Of a stretch of 64,000 nt of DNA, positions 18,689-26,836 are shown one piece after another (the stretch's first letter is position 1; every line of letters begins with the position of its first letter). This DNA is from Hymenobacter wooponensis (lineage in GTDB: Bacteria; Bacteroidota; Bacteroidia; Cytophagales; Hymenobacteraceae), in assembly GCF_004745865.1 (NCBI RefSeq), contig NZ_SRKZ01000002.1:62001-126000 (forward strand), read 5' to 3'. The notes beneath the pieces are model-generated. The model did no database searches. It saw only the letters and a list, made by a program, of their open reading frames with translations, and was not told the origin of the DNA. The position numbers were made by a program, and so were the translations under genes.

Positions 18689-18982
18689 ATGACTTACAAA
18701 GAATTTATCGATTCTCAGACGCAGACCGAAGCCCCCTCAGGCCTTTCCCCGCTGCTAGAAGCTTTATGGTACGCCGGCCGCGATGAATGGCACCGAGCCC
18801 ACGATATCGCTCAGGACAATGAGCACGACCCACTCCACAACTGGCTACATGCCTTTCTCCACCGCCAAGAAGGTGATTTAGGTAACGCCGCTTATTGGTA
18901 CCGGCGGGCTAACCGACCAGTGTACTCTGGCGGCCTGCGGAAAGAATGGCAGGAAATGGTTCGAACTCAACTACCACAGTAA
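18689..18982 (+). CDS. Small TPR-like cytosolic protein, unknown
   Basis: A 97-residue protein without signal peptide or membrane segment. It is rich in Trp, His and acidic residues (DEWHRAHDIAQDNEHDPLHNWLHAFLH), and the helical pattern with GNAAYWYRRANRP resembles one and a half tetratricopeptide units. I do not recognise the family. ATG 18689 is the only good start. The gene lies between the divergent bacilliredoxin and a secreted TPR gene; an AT-rich 146-base gap follows, so it is probably transcribed on its own. Confidence 0.65.
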   Translation: MTYKEFIDSQTQTEAPSGLSPLLEALWYAGRDEWHRAHDIAQDNEHDPLHNWLHAFLHRQEGDLGNAAYWYRRANRPVYSGGLRKEWQEMVRTQLPQ

Positions 18983-19128
18983 CCAAGCCGGCTGCCAGCA
19001 GCACACCCTTTGTTCGGCATATTAATTATATACATAGTACAATTAAATAATAATTTAAACTGTATTCGACTGAGCTTGACTCAATTAAAATTATATTTAA
19101 CCCGCGTCAATGAAACTGGCGGGATGAT

Positions 19129-20193
19129 ATGCTGAAAAATATACTAGCCGTTACAGCTTTGGTATGTGTTGCCAGCGCCGCGCACGCGCAGGTGGATACG
19201 GTCAGGGCCACTACGCTGCCACCGGCCCAGTTGGCCGAAAAGCTTTACAATAGCGGGGTGGCCAAGTACAACCAGAAAAGTTACCGGGCTGCTATCCTGG
19301 ATTTTGACAAAGCTCTGGCTGCTAAGCCTGACTTTGCTAAGGCCTACTACAACCGGGCCACTACTCGCTACGAGCTGAAGGAATACCAGCCAGCCGTTCA
19401 GGACTACGACCAGGCTATTAAGCTCGACCCCAACACGTTTGGGCCGTACTTCGGGCGCGGGCAGGCGCGGGAAGCCCTAGGCCAGTCGGCGGAAGCCGAG
19501 CAGGATTACAGTAAGGCCACCGAGCTGAAAGCAGACTATGCTCCTTCCTGGTATTACCGTGGGGCTCTTCGGTTCGAAAAAGGTAATTATCAGGAAGCTA
19601 AAGCTGATTTTGATCAGGCTATCAAGGCCGACCCAGCGTATGCCTACGCCTGGCACGACCGCGGCAGCGCCCAGCGCCAGCTCAACAACTTGCCCGCGGC
19701 CATTCAAGACTACAGTAAAGCACTGAGCCTGCAGCCCGAGTTGTTACCGGCTTTGCTGAATCGCGCAGCCACTAAGCGCCGCGCCGGCGACCTAAAGGGT
19801 GCCATGCAGGACTACAATGACTACTTGAGCAAGAAGCAGGATAATGCCTTGGCCTACACCAACCGCGGCGCAACCCGTTTTGAGCAAGGCGACTTTAAGG
19901 GAGCGGTTGATGATTTTTCAAAGGCCATTGCGTTACGAGCCGACTATGCCTACGCCTGGAACAACCGGGCTGCCGCCTACCTTAAGCTCGAAGACTACGC
20001 CAAAGCAGAAGCCGATGCTTCAAAAGCTATTGGCTTGAACGCCCAGTACGCGGAGGCTTACCTTACCAGGGGCCACGCCCGCGAAATGCTGCGTCATCCT
20101 GACCAAGCCTGCCAAGACTGGCGCAAGGCTGCTGAACTAGGCCTAGAAGTGGGTAACACCTACGCTTCCAACTCTGGCTGTGGCGCCCAGTAA
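19129..20193 (+). CDS. Secreted tetratricopeptide-repeat protein
   Basis: A 354-residue exported protein. The signal peptide ends in SAAHAQ (residues 16-21) and the rest is a continuous array of about nine TPR units of 34 residues (for example AYYNRATTRYELKEYQPAVQ, AYAWHDRGSAQRQLNNLPAA). TPR arrays bind peptides or partner proteins in complexes; no partner is shown by the sequence, but the next gene encodes a PorE-like protein that also has a TPR domain. The upstream 146 bases are strongly AT-rich, with TATATTTA at 19092-19099 as a possible -7 box. Confidence 0.8.
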   Translation: MLKNILAVTALVCVASAAHAQVDTVRATTLPPAQLAEKLYNSGVAKYNQKSYRAAILDFDKALAAKPDFAKAYYNRATTRYELKEYQPAVQDYDQAIKLDPNTFGPYFGRGQAREALGQSAEAEQDYSKATELKADYAPSWYYRGALRFEKGNYQEAKADFDQAIKADPAYAYAWHDRGSAQRQLNNLPAAIQDYSKALSLQPELLPALLNRAATKRRAGDLKGAMQDYNDYLSKKQDNALAYTNRGATRFEQGDFKGAVDDFSKAIALRADYAYAWNNRAAAYLKLEDYAKAEADASKAIGLNAQYAEAYLTRGHAREMLRHPDQACQDWRKAAELGLEVGNTYASNSGCGAQ

Positions 20194-20301
20194 AGGCTGC
20201 TACTTATTGCCGAGTTAACGAAAGCGCGGCTCCGCTCCCGCTACACGAACCGCGTCTAGCACGGGAACTGCCGTTAGCATCAACTCCTGATTACCAACTT
20301 C

Positions 20302-22338
20302 ATGTATAGATACCTACTCGCCTTCCTGCTGCTCACGACTGCTGCCCAGGCACAGAACGTAGAGTTCAGCAAAGACCGATTTGGCAATGATAAGGATGGC
20401 CTTAAGGCAGCCCTGAAAGAAATAAAGGCCGGCGATGAGTGGTACGAAATGGACCCTCCGCGCTACGAGCAGGCACTGTCGCATTACCTAGCCGCTCAGA
20501 AGTTCAACCCCAATAATGCCCAGCTTAATCTGCGCATCGGCGACAGTTATCTGCACTCCGGCTTTAAGCCTCGCGCTCTGGCTTACTTGCAGAAGGCCTA
20601 CCAGCTTAACCCCGACGTAGACCCGCGCATTCATTACCTGTTGGGCCGGGGCCTGCACCTAAATGCGAAATGGCAAGAAGCTATTGCCGAGTACAAGCGT
20701 GCTACGCCAGCGAGCGGCTCTAAGAACACAGCGGCCTTTACTCAGGATATTCAGAAGAAAATTAAAGAGTGCGAATACGGCCAGAAATTAGCCGCCAAAC
20801 CGACTCGCGTATTCATTGATAATGCCGGACCTGGCGTAAACTCCCCCTACCCCGATTATGGCCCTGTGATTACGGCCGATGAATCGGTAATTCTCTTTAC
20901 CTCTCGGCGCGATAACTCCACCGGTGGCCAGCACGACCCAGAAACTGGGGGCTTCTTCGAAGATATTTATCAAAGCTCCCGTACTGGCCAAGGCGAGTGG
21001 TCGGCGGCGCGCAACTTGGGTGAGCCGGTTAATACCGACGGGCATGATGCCACCGTAGGCCTTGCTCCCGACGGTCAGCGCATGCTCATGTACATGGAGG
21101 ATAATGGCGGCGACCTACACGAGTCGGACCTGCGAGGCACGCAATGGCGCAAGCCTCAGAAGCTGGGGTCCCGCATCAATAGTCGCTCCCACGAATCGTC
21201 GGCGGCCTACACGCCGGATGGGCGCAGTCTGTTCTTCGTGACTGACAAGGAAGGTGGCCTAGGGGCCCGCGACATTTACAAGATTGAGATTGACGGACGT
21301 GGCCCGGCCATCAACCTCGGCCCTACTATTAATACCCAATACGGCGAAGAAGGCGTGTTCCTGCACCCCGATGGCAAGACGATGTACTTCTCCTCGGAGG
21401 GGCACAACTCCATGGGCGGCTACGACATCTTTAAATCGGTGTTTGAAAATGGTAAATGGAGCGCACCCGAAAACCTGGGCTGGCCCATCAACACTCCCGA
21501 TGACGACGTATTCTTTGTGATATCCGCCTCAGGGCGCCACGGCTACTACTCGTCTTTCCGGGATGATGGCCTAGGCTCCAAAGATATTTACCAAATCACG
21601 TTCCTGGGCCCCGAGAAGCAACCATTGCTCAGCCAGGAAGACCAACTGCTGGCCTCACGCGTGCAGCCCGTAAAGGAAACCCTATTGGCACCTCCGGTAG
21701 CTATTGCGTCGGCGCAGGTGACTATTCTCAAGGGTACCGTTACCGACGACAAGACCAAGGAGCCCTTGGAAGCCACCATTGATGTAATCGACAACTCTCG
21801 CAACCAAATTATTGCCTCGTTCCGGGCCAACGCACAGTCGGGCCGTTACCTGGTGTCGTTGCCTTCAGGCATCAACTATGGCATTGTAGTACGTCAAGAG
21901 GGATACTTGTTCCACTCTGAAAACTTTGACTTGCCCGCTGGCGCCGCTTACTCAGAAGTGGTGAAGGATATTGCGCTGAAGAAGCTCGATATCGGAGTGA
22001 AAGTAGTGTTGAACAACATCTTCTTTGACTTCGACAAAGCCACCCTCCGCACGGAAAGCACGAGCGAACTAGAGCGTCTGCAGAAACTCCTTACCGAGAC
22101 TCCGGCGCTACGTCTGGAAATTTCAGGCCATACTGATAACGTGGGGAATGCCGCTTATAACAAAGACTTAAGTCAGCGCCGGGCAAAATCAGTAGTTGAT
22201 TATCTGGTACAGAAGGGTATTAGCAAAGATCGTCTGACGTTTGCCGGCTATGGTGATACCCAGCCCGTAGCACCAAATACCACCAAAGGCGGCCGTCAGT
22301 TGAATCGCCGTACTGAGTTTAAAGTAACTGGTAAATAG
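20302..22338 (+). CDS. PorE-like TPR/beta-propeller/OmpA-domain protein
   Basis: A 678-residue cell-envelope protein with the domain order of Porphyromonas PorE of the type IX secretion system: TPR units (about 45-150), a WD40/PD40-type beta-propeller (about 170-440, with repeated TPDGRSLFF, HPDGKTMYFSS blades), a carboxypeptidase-regulatory-like domain (about 485-565) and a C-terminal OmpA peptidoglycan-binding domain (about 575-676, ISGHTDNVGNAAYNKDLSQR). PorE anchors the T9SS to peptidoglycan. Unlike PorE, this protein has an ordinary signal peptide (AQA before QN) and no lipobox cysteine. A paralogous OmpA/PD40 protein of other role cannot be excluded. Confidence 0.78.
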   Translation: MYRYLLAFLLLTTAAQAQNVEFSKDRFGNDKDGLKAALKEIKAGDEWYEMDPPRYEQALSHYLAAQKFNPNNAQLNLRIGDSYLHSGFKPRALAYLQKAYQLNPDVDPRIHYLLGRGLHLNAKWQEAIAEYKRATPASGSKNTAAFTQDIQKKIKECEYGQKLAAKPTRVFIDNAGPGVNSPYPDYGPVITADESVILFTSRRDNSTGGQHDPETGGFFEDIYQSSRTGQGEWSAARNLGEPVNTDGHDATVGLAPDGQRMLMYMEDNGGDLHESDLRGTQWRKPQKLGSRINSRSHESSAAYTPDGRSLFFVTDKEGGLGARDIYKIEIDGRGPAINLGPTINTQYGEEGVFLHPDGKTMYFSSEGHNSMGGYDIFKSVFENGKWSAPENLGWPINTPDDDVFFVISASGRHGYYSSFRDDGLGSKDIYQITFLGPEKQPLLSQEDQLLASRVQPVKETLLAPPVAIASAQVTILKGTVTDDKTKEPLEATIDVIDNSRNQIIASFRANAQSGRYLVSLPSGINYGIVVRQEGYLFHSENFDLPAGAAYSEVVKDIALKKLDIGVKVVLNNIFFDFDKATLRTESTSELERLQKLLTETPALRLEISGHTDNVGNAAYNKDLSQRRAKSVVDYLVQKGISKDRLTFAGYGDTQPVAPNTTKGGRQLNRRTEFKVTGK

Positions 22339-22346
22339 GCGCCTAT

Positions 22347-22384
22347 ACAGGCCTAGCTGTGCACTCATCAGCAGCTAGGCCTGT
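22347..22384. repeat. 13-bp inverted repeat containing GGCCTAG
   Basis: Arms 22347-22359 and 22372-22384 pair perfectly. It immediately precedes the larger hairpin at 22400 and includes the over-represented heptamer on both arms. Confidence 0.75.
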
Positions 22385-22399
22385 TAGGGGCCATGCATT

Positions 22400-22459
22400 A
22401 AAACTCCCTCCACTATGGTGCTGCCTGTTAAAGGGCAGCACCATAGTGGAGGGAGTTTT
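22400..22459. terminator. 26-bp perfect hairpin terminator
   Basis: Arms 22400-22425 and 22434-22459 pair perfectly and end in A4/T5 runs. It lies between the convergent PorE-like gene and the helical-repeat gene and can act on both. Confidence 0.85.
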
Positions 22460-22492
22460 TAGTATAAGCAAAGTAAACCTTCGCCGTTGGCT

Positions 22493-24034
22493 CTAGCCCA
22501 CGTAGCTACGGCTAGCATGCTCAGCAGCAGTTTGCTCTGCCTCCAGCTTGCGCAGAATATCGAGAGTAAAGAGCCACAAGTTTTCATAAGGAATAATCTC
22601 AATCTCGCCGTAGGCCTCACCGGGCTGCGGAGCCACTTTGAGTCGCTCTAGTAATGGCTGTGCCTTCTGCTCGCAAGCCTGCGACACAAAGTTTTCCTTA
22701 ACCGTCAACAAGAGCATTCTAAAGAACAGTTGACTGCGCAGCGTGGCAGGGTTACGCAAATGTCGTTGCTCGTACTTGCGCAAGCCCTCCAGGCGGGCTA
22801 GCAGCCCTTCAATATCACGACGGCGTAGAAAGTATAAGAACTGTAGAATTAGAATGGCTACGTTGTAGCCCTGCTTGTCTCGACTATAATCGGGAACGGT
22901 TTGCACCAGTTGCGCAAAGTGCCGCATTTTCAGCGGCGACTGTTCTGGTTGGATCAGCTGAATGTAAGCCTCATACAGCTCCCACCGTTGCTGTGCGGCG
23001 GGGCGTTGCTTGCGGTAATAAGGGTTCCGGCGTGCCTGCTGCAGCAAGTCGTAGGCCTGTCCGTACTGCGCCGCATGCATAGCTAGCAGCAGATAAATCT
23101 CTAAGTAATAAAACCAGTTGCCCGAAGAGTAATGGAAATCCTTGAAGTATTCTTCGGCCAACTGCAGGCCCTTTTCGGCTCTTCTACATTGCAAGTGCGC
23201 ATACACACTCATGTAGTTGTTAAAGCGCTTATCAAAACGCTTCTCATTGATCTTTCCCTGCTTGAGTGCCTTGTCCGTCGCCGTAGTCAGCCGGATAATC
23301 TCTTCGTAGTTACCCGTCAACTCTTCCCTCGACATTTTAGTCACGTACAGGAAGTAGAAAGTATTATAGCTCTTAGCCTTCTTATGTAAGGCTTCTAGGC
23401 GTTCTAAGTAATCCGGAAGTTGCTTCAGGATAAATTGGCGCCACCGCACTTTATGCTGAGAGAATACTTTTATCTCATAATAGAGCTGCTCCGCTTCATC
23501 TTCTAGCTCCAATAGCTTTTGCAACTCGTTGAGTTGCTTGTTCATGACTTTGAACCGCGCGGGGTTACGCATCTCTGCATATAATATGCGCAGCATTCTT
23601 GCGCACATCACGGCATATTGGGTCAGCTCTGCCTCCGTAGCCAATGTGAGAGCTTTCCGGTAAAGCCTTTCAGCGAGCTTATATTCTGCTTCACCACTTA
23701 AAATTTTAGCTTGGTGCAGCAAGCCTAGGCAATGCTGCTCATGCCGGCGTGACACCACGTGGCGCGCATCAGTATGATCCAGAAAATACAAGTGGTTTAG
23801 TAGCTTCTGCTGTACCCGAGACTTAAGCTTACGAAAAGTTGTTTGGCTCTTCGCCTCAGTACTTCCATATAAGGTTTTAACTATCTTGTTCTGCGTAATG
23901 GTAGGGTCGCTTTCCAGTAGCCGCACCAACTGTAAGTCCTTGCTAGCTCCATTTCGATCAGAAAAATCTAGAAATGGTAACACCGCTAGTCGCCTATCTG
24001 TCACAATTTTTACTAGCGTAGTCAATTCATCCAT
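22493..24034 (-). CDS. Helical-repeat protein with possible N-terminal winged helix
   Basis: A 513-residue cytosolic protein I cannot name. Residues about 32-85 (LQLVRLLESDPTITQNKIVK, then TTFRKLKSRVQQKLLNHLYF) look like a winged-helix DNA-binding or protein-binding segment. The remaining 400 residues are almost entirely helical with TPR-like spacing (AEYKLAERLYRKALTLATEA, YLEIYLLLAMHAAQYGQAYD). There is no signal peptide. It is divergent from the tandem-repeat secreted protein across a 371-base AT-rich gap with operator-like repeats. The layout of a helical-repeat protein beside a peptide-like gene and an oligopeptide importer recalls RRNPP regulators, but this is only inference. Confidence 0.6.
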   Translation of the reverse strand: MDELTTLVKIVTDRRLAVLPFLDFSDRNGASKDLQLVRLLESDPTITQNKIVKTLYGSTEAKSQTTFRKLKSRVQQKLLNHLYFLDHTDARHVVSRRHEQHCLGLLHQAKILSGEAEYKLAERLYRKALTLATEAELTQYAVMCARMLRILYAEMRNPARFKVMNKQLNELQKLLELEDEAEQLYYEIKVFSQHKVRWRQFILKQLPDYLERLEALHKKAKSYNTFYFLYVTKMSREELTGNYEEIIRLTTATDKALKQGKINEKRFDKRFNNYMSVYAHLQCRRAEKGLQLAEEYFKDFHYSSGNWFYYLEIYLLLAMHAAQYGQAYDLLQQARRNPYYRKQRPAAQQRWELYEAYIQLIQPEQSPLKMRHFAQLVQTVPDYSRDKQGYNVAILILQFLYFLRRRDIEGLLARLEGLRKYEQRHLRNPATLRSQLFFRMLLLTVKENFVSQACEQKAQPLLERLKVAPQPGEAYGEIEIIPYENLWLFTLDILRKLEAEQTAAEHASRSYVG

Positions 24035-24096
24035 TACGAAAAGCTCATTTAGAGTGTATCAGCGGCTATAATACTAATATAAGTTGATGAATTTGC

Positions 24097-24196
24097 TATG
24101 TCACAAAAACAGCATAAACATCCTTTCCATAGGCTAATCTCCTGCTCACCTTTGTATCAGATAAATTTTATCCATTTGAGTCGTTTTATGTCACAA
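24097..24196. repeat. Two TATGTCACAA direct repeats
   Basis: TATGTCACAA occurs at 24097-24106 and again at 24187-24196, exactly 90 bases apart, in the divergent gap before the repeat-protein gene. Both copies are followed by similar A-rich sequence and a CATAAA. Confidence 0.5.
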
Positions 24197-24213
24197 TAAT
24201 GCCATAAAACGAC
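24180..24213. promoter_or_regulatory. Operator-like 11-bp inverted repeat
   Basis: GTCGTTTTATG at 24180-24190 pairs perfectly with CATAAAACGAC at 24203-24213 across 12 bases. The second TATGTCACAA copy lies within it. Its place between divergent genes suggests a binding site or an RNA hairpin. No exact -7 box was found in the 24035-24405 gap. Confidence 0.45.
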
Positions 24214-24405
24214 CTATTAATTATACTTCAAGTACTACTCAACATTAGGTATAAGCTCTTAAAAAGGCTATTCACTACGTACCCGCAGCGCAGAACGGCA
24301 TAAAATTTCACGTCACGTTTACCCAGTTTCTTTCCTTTACGCCGGCTGGTTTGGTCCCCACATTTGTGTCAGTCAACCACTTGAACCACAAATATTTCCC
24401 ATACC

Positions 24406-25014
24406 ATGTTAAACTTCATCGCCGTTGCTCTGCTCCAGTTCTCTAGCCTGACTTCTTCAGTTGCAACTACCCAGCCACATAGTGAACTAGCCTCTCCCAA
24501 GCAAAACGCAGTGACCATTGATCACGGCACCAGCGGTTGGGGCGACGGCTACCTCGCCGCTGCTGAGCATGGGACCAGCGGTTGGGGTGATGGCTATTTA
24601 GCCGCTGTGGAGCACGGTACCAGTGGCTGGGGTGATGAATACTTGGCTGCCGCCGACCACGGCACGAGCGGCTGGGGCGACGGCTATCTGACGGTAGCAT
24701 TTCATGGCAAAAGTGGCTGGGGTGAAAGCGATGTAGCTGCCGCCGACCATGGCACGAGCGGCTGGGGCGACGGTTACCTCGCTACCGCTGATCACGGCAC
24801 CAGCGGTTGGGGCGACGGCTACCTCGCCGCTGCTGAGCATGGGACCAGCGGTTGGGGTGATGGCTATTTAGCCGCTGTGGAGCACGGTACCAGTGGCTGG
24901 GGTGATGGATACTTGGCTGCCGCCGACCACGGCACGAGCGGCTGGGGCGACGGTTACTTGGCAGTAGCGGATCATGGTACCAGCGGCTGGGGCGACGGTT
25001 ACATTACTGCATAA
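24406..25014 (+). CDS. Secreted protein of eleven 15-residue tandem repeats
   Basis: A 202-residue protein: a hydrophobic, signal-like N-terminus (about residues 1-20, ending SSVA), a short spacer, then eleven units of consensus DHGTSGWGDGYLAAA from residue 39 to the end. Unit 5 (FHGKSGWGESDVAAA) is the most divergent and the last unit ends YITA at the stop. Each unit has one Trp, no Cys and four Gly. The units use different synonymous codons, so the amino-acid sequence is being maintained. No Lys/Arg occurs in the repeats except one Lys in unit 5. I do not recognise the family; it could be a multi-copy peptide precursor or a surface structural protein. Confidence 0.8.
   Translation: MLNFIAVALLQFSSLTSSVATTQPHSELASPKQNAVTIDHGTSGWGDGYLAAAEHGTSGWGDGYLAAVEHGTSGWGDEYLAAADHGTSGWGDGYLTVAFHGKSGWGESDVAAADHGTSGWGDGYLATADHGTSGWGDGYLAAAEHGTSGWGDGYLAAVEHGTSGWGDGYLAAADHGTSGWGDGYLAVADHGTSGWGDGYITA
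24520..25011 (+). repeat. 45-bp coding tandem repeat with 270-bp duplication
   Basis: Eleven in-frame 45-bp units. Units 1-3 and most of 4 (from about 24520) recur as units 7-10 (from 24790) with, by eye, one base change in the first 170 or so bases, so a block of six units was duplicated recently. Other units differ mostly at third codon positions. Confidence 0.85.
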
Positions 25015-25112
25015 CCTCCAGATAGAACTGTAGAGCTTTGTTCATATATAAGCAGTCTCCTGCTAAAACATGGTAACTTGCCCGGCAGCAGTGCTTGCAC
25101 AGTTGTCCGTTC

Positions 25113-26834
25113 ATGAAGAGAATTCTAGCTGGTTTGTTTTTGCTGTTGTGGAGTAGTCTGGTAGGCTGCTCCACAACCGTTTCATCTGCTCCCGACGCAG
25201 TACGCATTCGCTGGGCTCGTGACCCCGAGAATCTTGACCCATTGATTGTGAAGACGTCCGGAGCACTTGAAGTTATCAGCTTACTTCATTGCAGCCTTTT
25301 GCAACCCAGCGAAGCTAAGGGCGAATACGTTCCATGGCTAGCGCAGGATTTCCCCCAGGTCACCCGCATCGGTGATTCACTCATGCAGGTTACCTATCAA
25401 GTTCGTCCGGAAGCAACCTGGGATAATGGCAAGCCCATTCTAGCTAGTGACGTGGTTTTCACTCTTAAGGTAATGCACTGCGCCGGGCTACCTACGGAGC
25501 TTGACCAGGCGCGTTTCGGCTTTGTGCGCGACATATTACCCGACGCCAACGACCCCCGGCGTTTCTCACTGCTGTGCCGGGGACAATCAATTGATTTTGT
25601 CCGGAGCTCCGGTGACTTCAGCATTTTGCCTGAGTACGCACTGGACCCCGAGGCTACTTTGCGAGCTATACCAGTGGCTGCTATGGGCAAACCCTTGCCC
25701 GTAGTGCAAGCCTTTGCTCAGCGCTACTTAGCGGGTGACTTTGCTCGTCATCCGGAGCGGGTTCCGGGGAGTGGCCCTTATCAGTTGGAGAACTGGCAAC
25801 CTGGTCGGCAACTTACCCTTACTCGCAAGCCTACGTGGTGGGCTGATCGGATTTCCTCACCTCCTCCGCAGCTTTGGGCCTATCCTCACCGCATCAATTA
25901 CCAGATAATTCCAGAGGCGGCCACGGCAGTGCTGGCCCTGCGCCGGGGCGATATTGACTTATACCCTTTGATTCCGGCCACTGAATTTGCGCGCTTGCAA
26001 CAATCCCCTTCAGATCGTGAGCGTCTGCAGTTTCTCACTGCCGATTCTTATGAGTGCCTAACGGCGAACTTCAACATGCGTAACTCGCTTCTGCAAGACC
26101 AACTGACCCGGCAGGCCCTGTCTTATTTGTTCAACGTTCCGGCGCTCATCAAAGCTTCGCAACTAGGCCATGCTTACCCCAGCGTGGGGCTGATTAGTCC
26201 GAGTGTAAAGCAATACTATAATGACAGCCTGCCCCTACCGACCCACAGCCCTGATCAAGCTGTGCGACTGCTGCAGCAAGCGGGCTGGCAGCGGCAGCCA
26301 GATCGTAGTTGGGTAAAACCTTCCGCATCGGGTACCAAGCAGCCTCTTCGCCTTAGCATTAGTTACCGGGCCGGAGAACCATCCTTCGAAACTACGGCGC
26401 TGCAATTTCAAGCAGCTGCAGCTACCATAGGCATTCCCATAGACCTGCGGCCTACGGAAGCTTCGCTCCTGAGCCAGCAGGTGCTTCAGGGGAAAGTTCA
26501 GATTCTCTTGCGCAACATGCATGGCCAGCCGTTCGCTTATGATTTCACGCCCATTCTACACTCTCAAAGCACTGACTTGTATAATGCATCTGGGTTTGGC
26601 ACTCCCTCCAGCGACCGTCTCATTGAGGATATAGCACAAGAAAATAGTCCACAAAGAAAGGCCCAGCTACTGCGCAAGTTTCAGCGGCTGATTTACGAAG
26701 AACGGCCACTTACCGTGCTCTATTTCCTGCAATACCGGATAGCCGCAGCAAGGCGTCTTGGGAAAGTGCCTGTATCGGGCCTGATGCCTGGCTATGTAGT
26801 TACTAGCATTCGCCTTGATTCTGTGGCCAACTAA
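25113..26834 (+). CDS. ABC importer substrate-binding lipoprotein (peptide/nickel type)
   Basis: A 573-residue family 5 extracellular solute-binding protein, the class that captures oligopeptides, dipeptides or nickel. The signal ends in a lipobox LVGC after MKRILAGLFLLLWSS. The family pattern is seen in RWARDPENLDPLIV, WDNGKPILASDVVFTLKVM, GSGPYQLENWQPGRQLTLTR and NFNMRNSLLQDQLTRQALSY. ATG 25113 (not the ATG 18 bases earlier) gives the lipoprotein signal. It starts 98 bases after the repeat-protein gene and two bases before the permease gene. Ligand unknown; peptides are likely from the family. Confidence 0.88.
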   Translation: MKRILAGLFLLLWSSLVGCSTTVSSAPDAVRIRWARDPENLDPLIVKTSGALEVISLLHCSLLQPSEAKGEYVPWLAQDFPQVTRIGDSLMQVTYQVRPEATWDNGKPILASDVVFTLKVMHCAGLPTELDQARFGFVRDILPDANDPRRFSLLCRGQSIDFVRSSGDFSILPEYALDPEATLRAIPVAAMGKPLPVVQAFAQRYLAGDFARHPERVPGSGPYQLENWQPGRQLTLTRKPTWWADRISSPPPQLWAYPHRINYQIIPEAATAVLALRRGDIDLYPLIPATEFARLQQSPSDRERLQFLTADSYECLTANFNMRNSLLQDQLTRQALSYLFNVPALIKASQLGHAYPSVGLISPSVKQYYNDSLPLPTHSPDQAVRLLQQAGWQRQPDRSWVKPSASGTKQPLRLSISYRAGEPSFETTALQFQAAAATIGIPIDLRPTEASLLSQQVLQGKVQILLRNMHGQPFAYDFTPILHSQSTDLYNASGFGTPSSDRLIEDIAQENSPQRKAQLLRKFQRLIYEERPLTVLYFLQYRIAAARRLGKVPVSGLMPGYVVTSIRLDSVAN

Positions 26835-26836
26835 CT

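Noticed and set aside
24520-25011. CRISPR-like array
   Set aside because: The 45-bp units are contiguous without spacers, stay in frame and vary at third codon positions, so they are protein-coding repeats.
24406-25014. RiPP or lantibiotic precursor
   Set aside because: No modification enzyme, protease-transporter or Cys/Ser-rich core is nearby; the signal-like N-terminus fits Sec export better.
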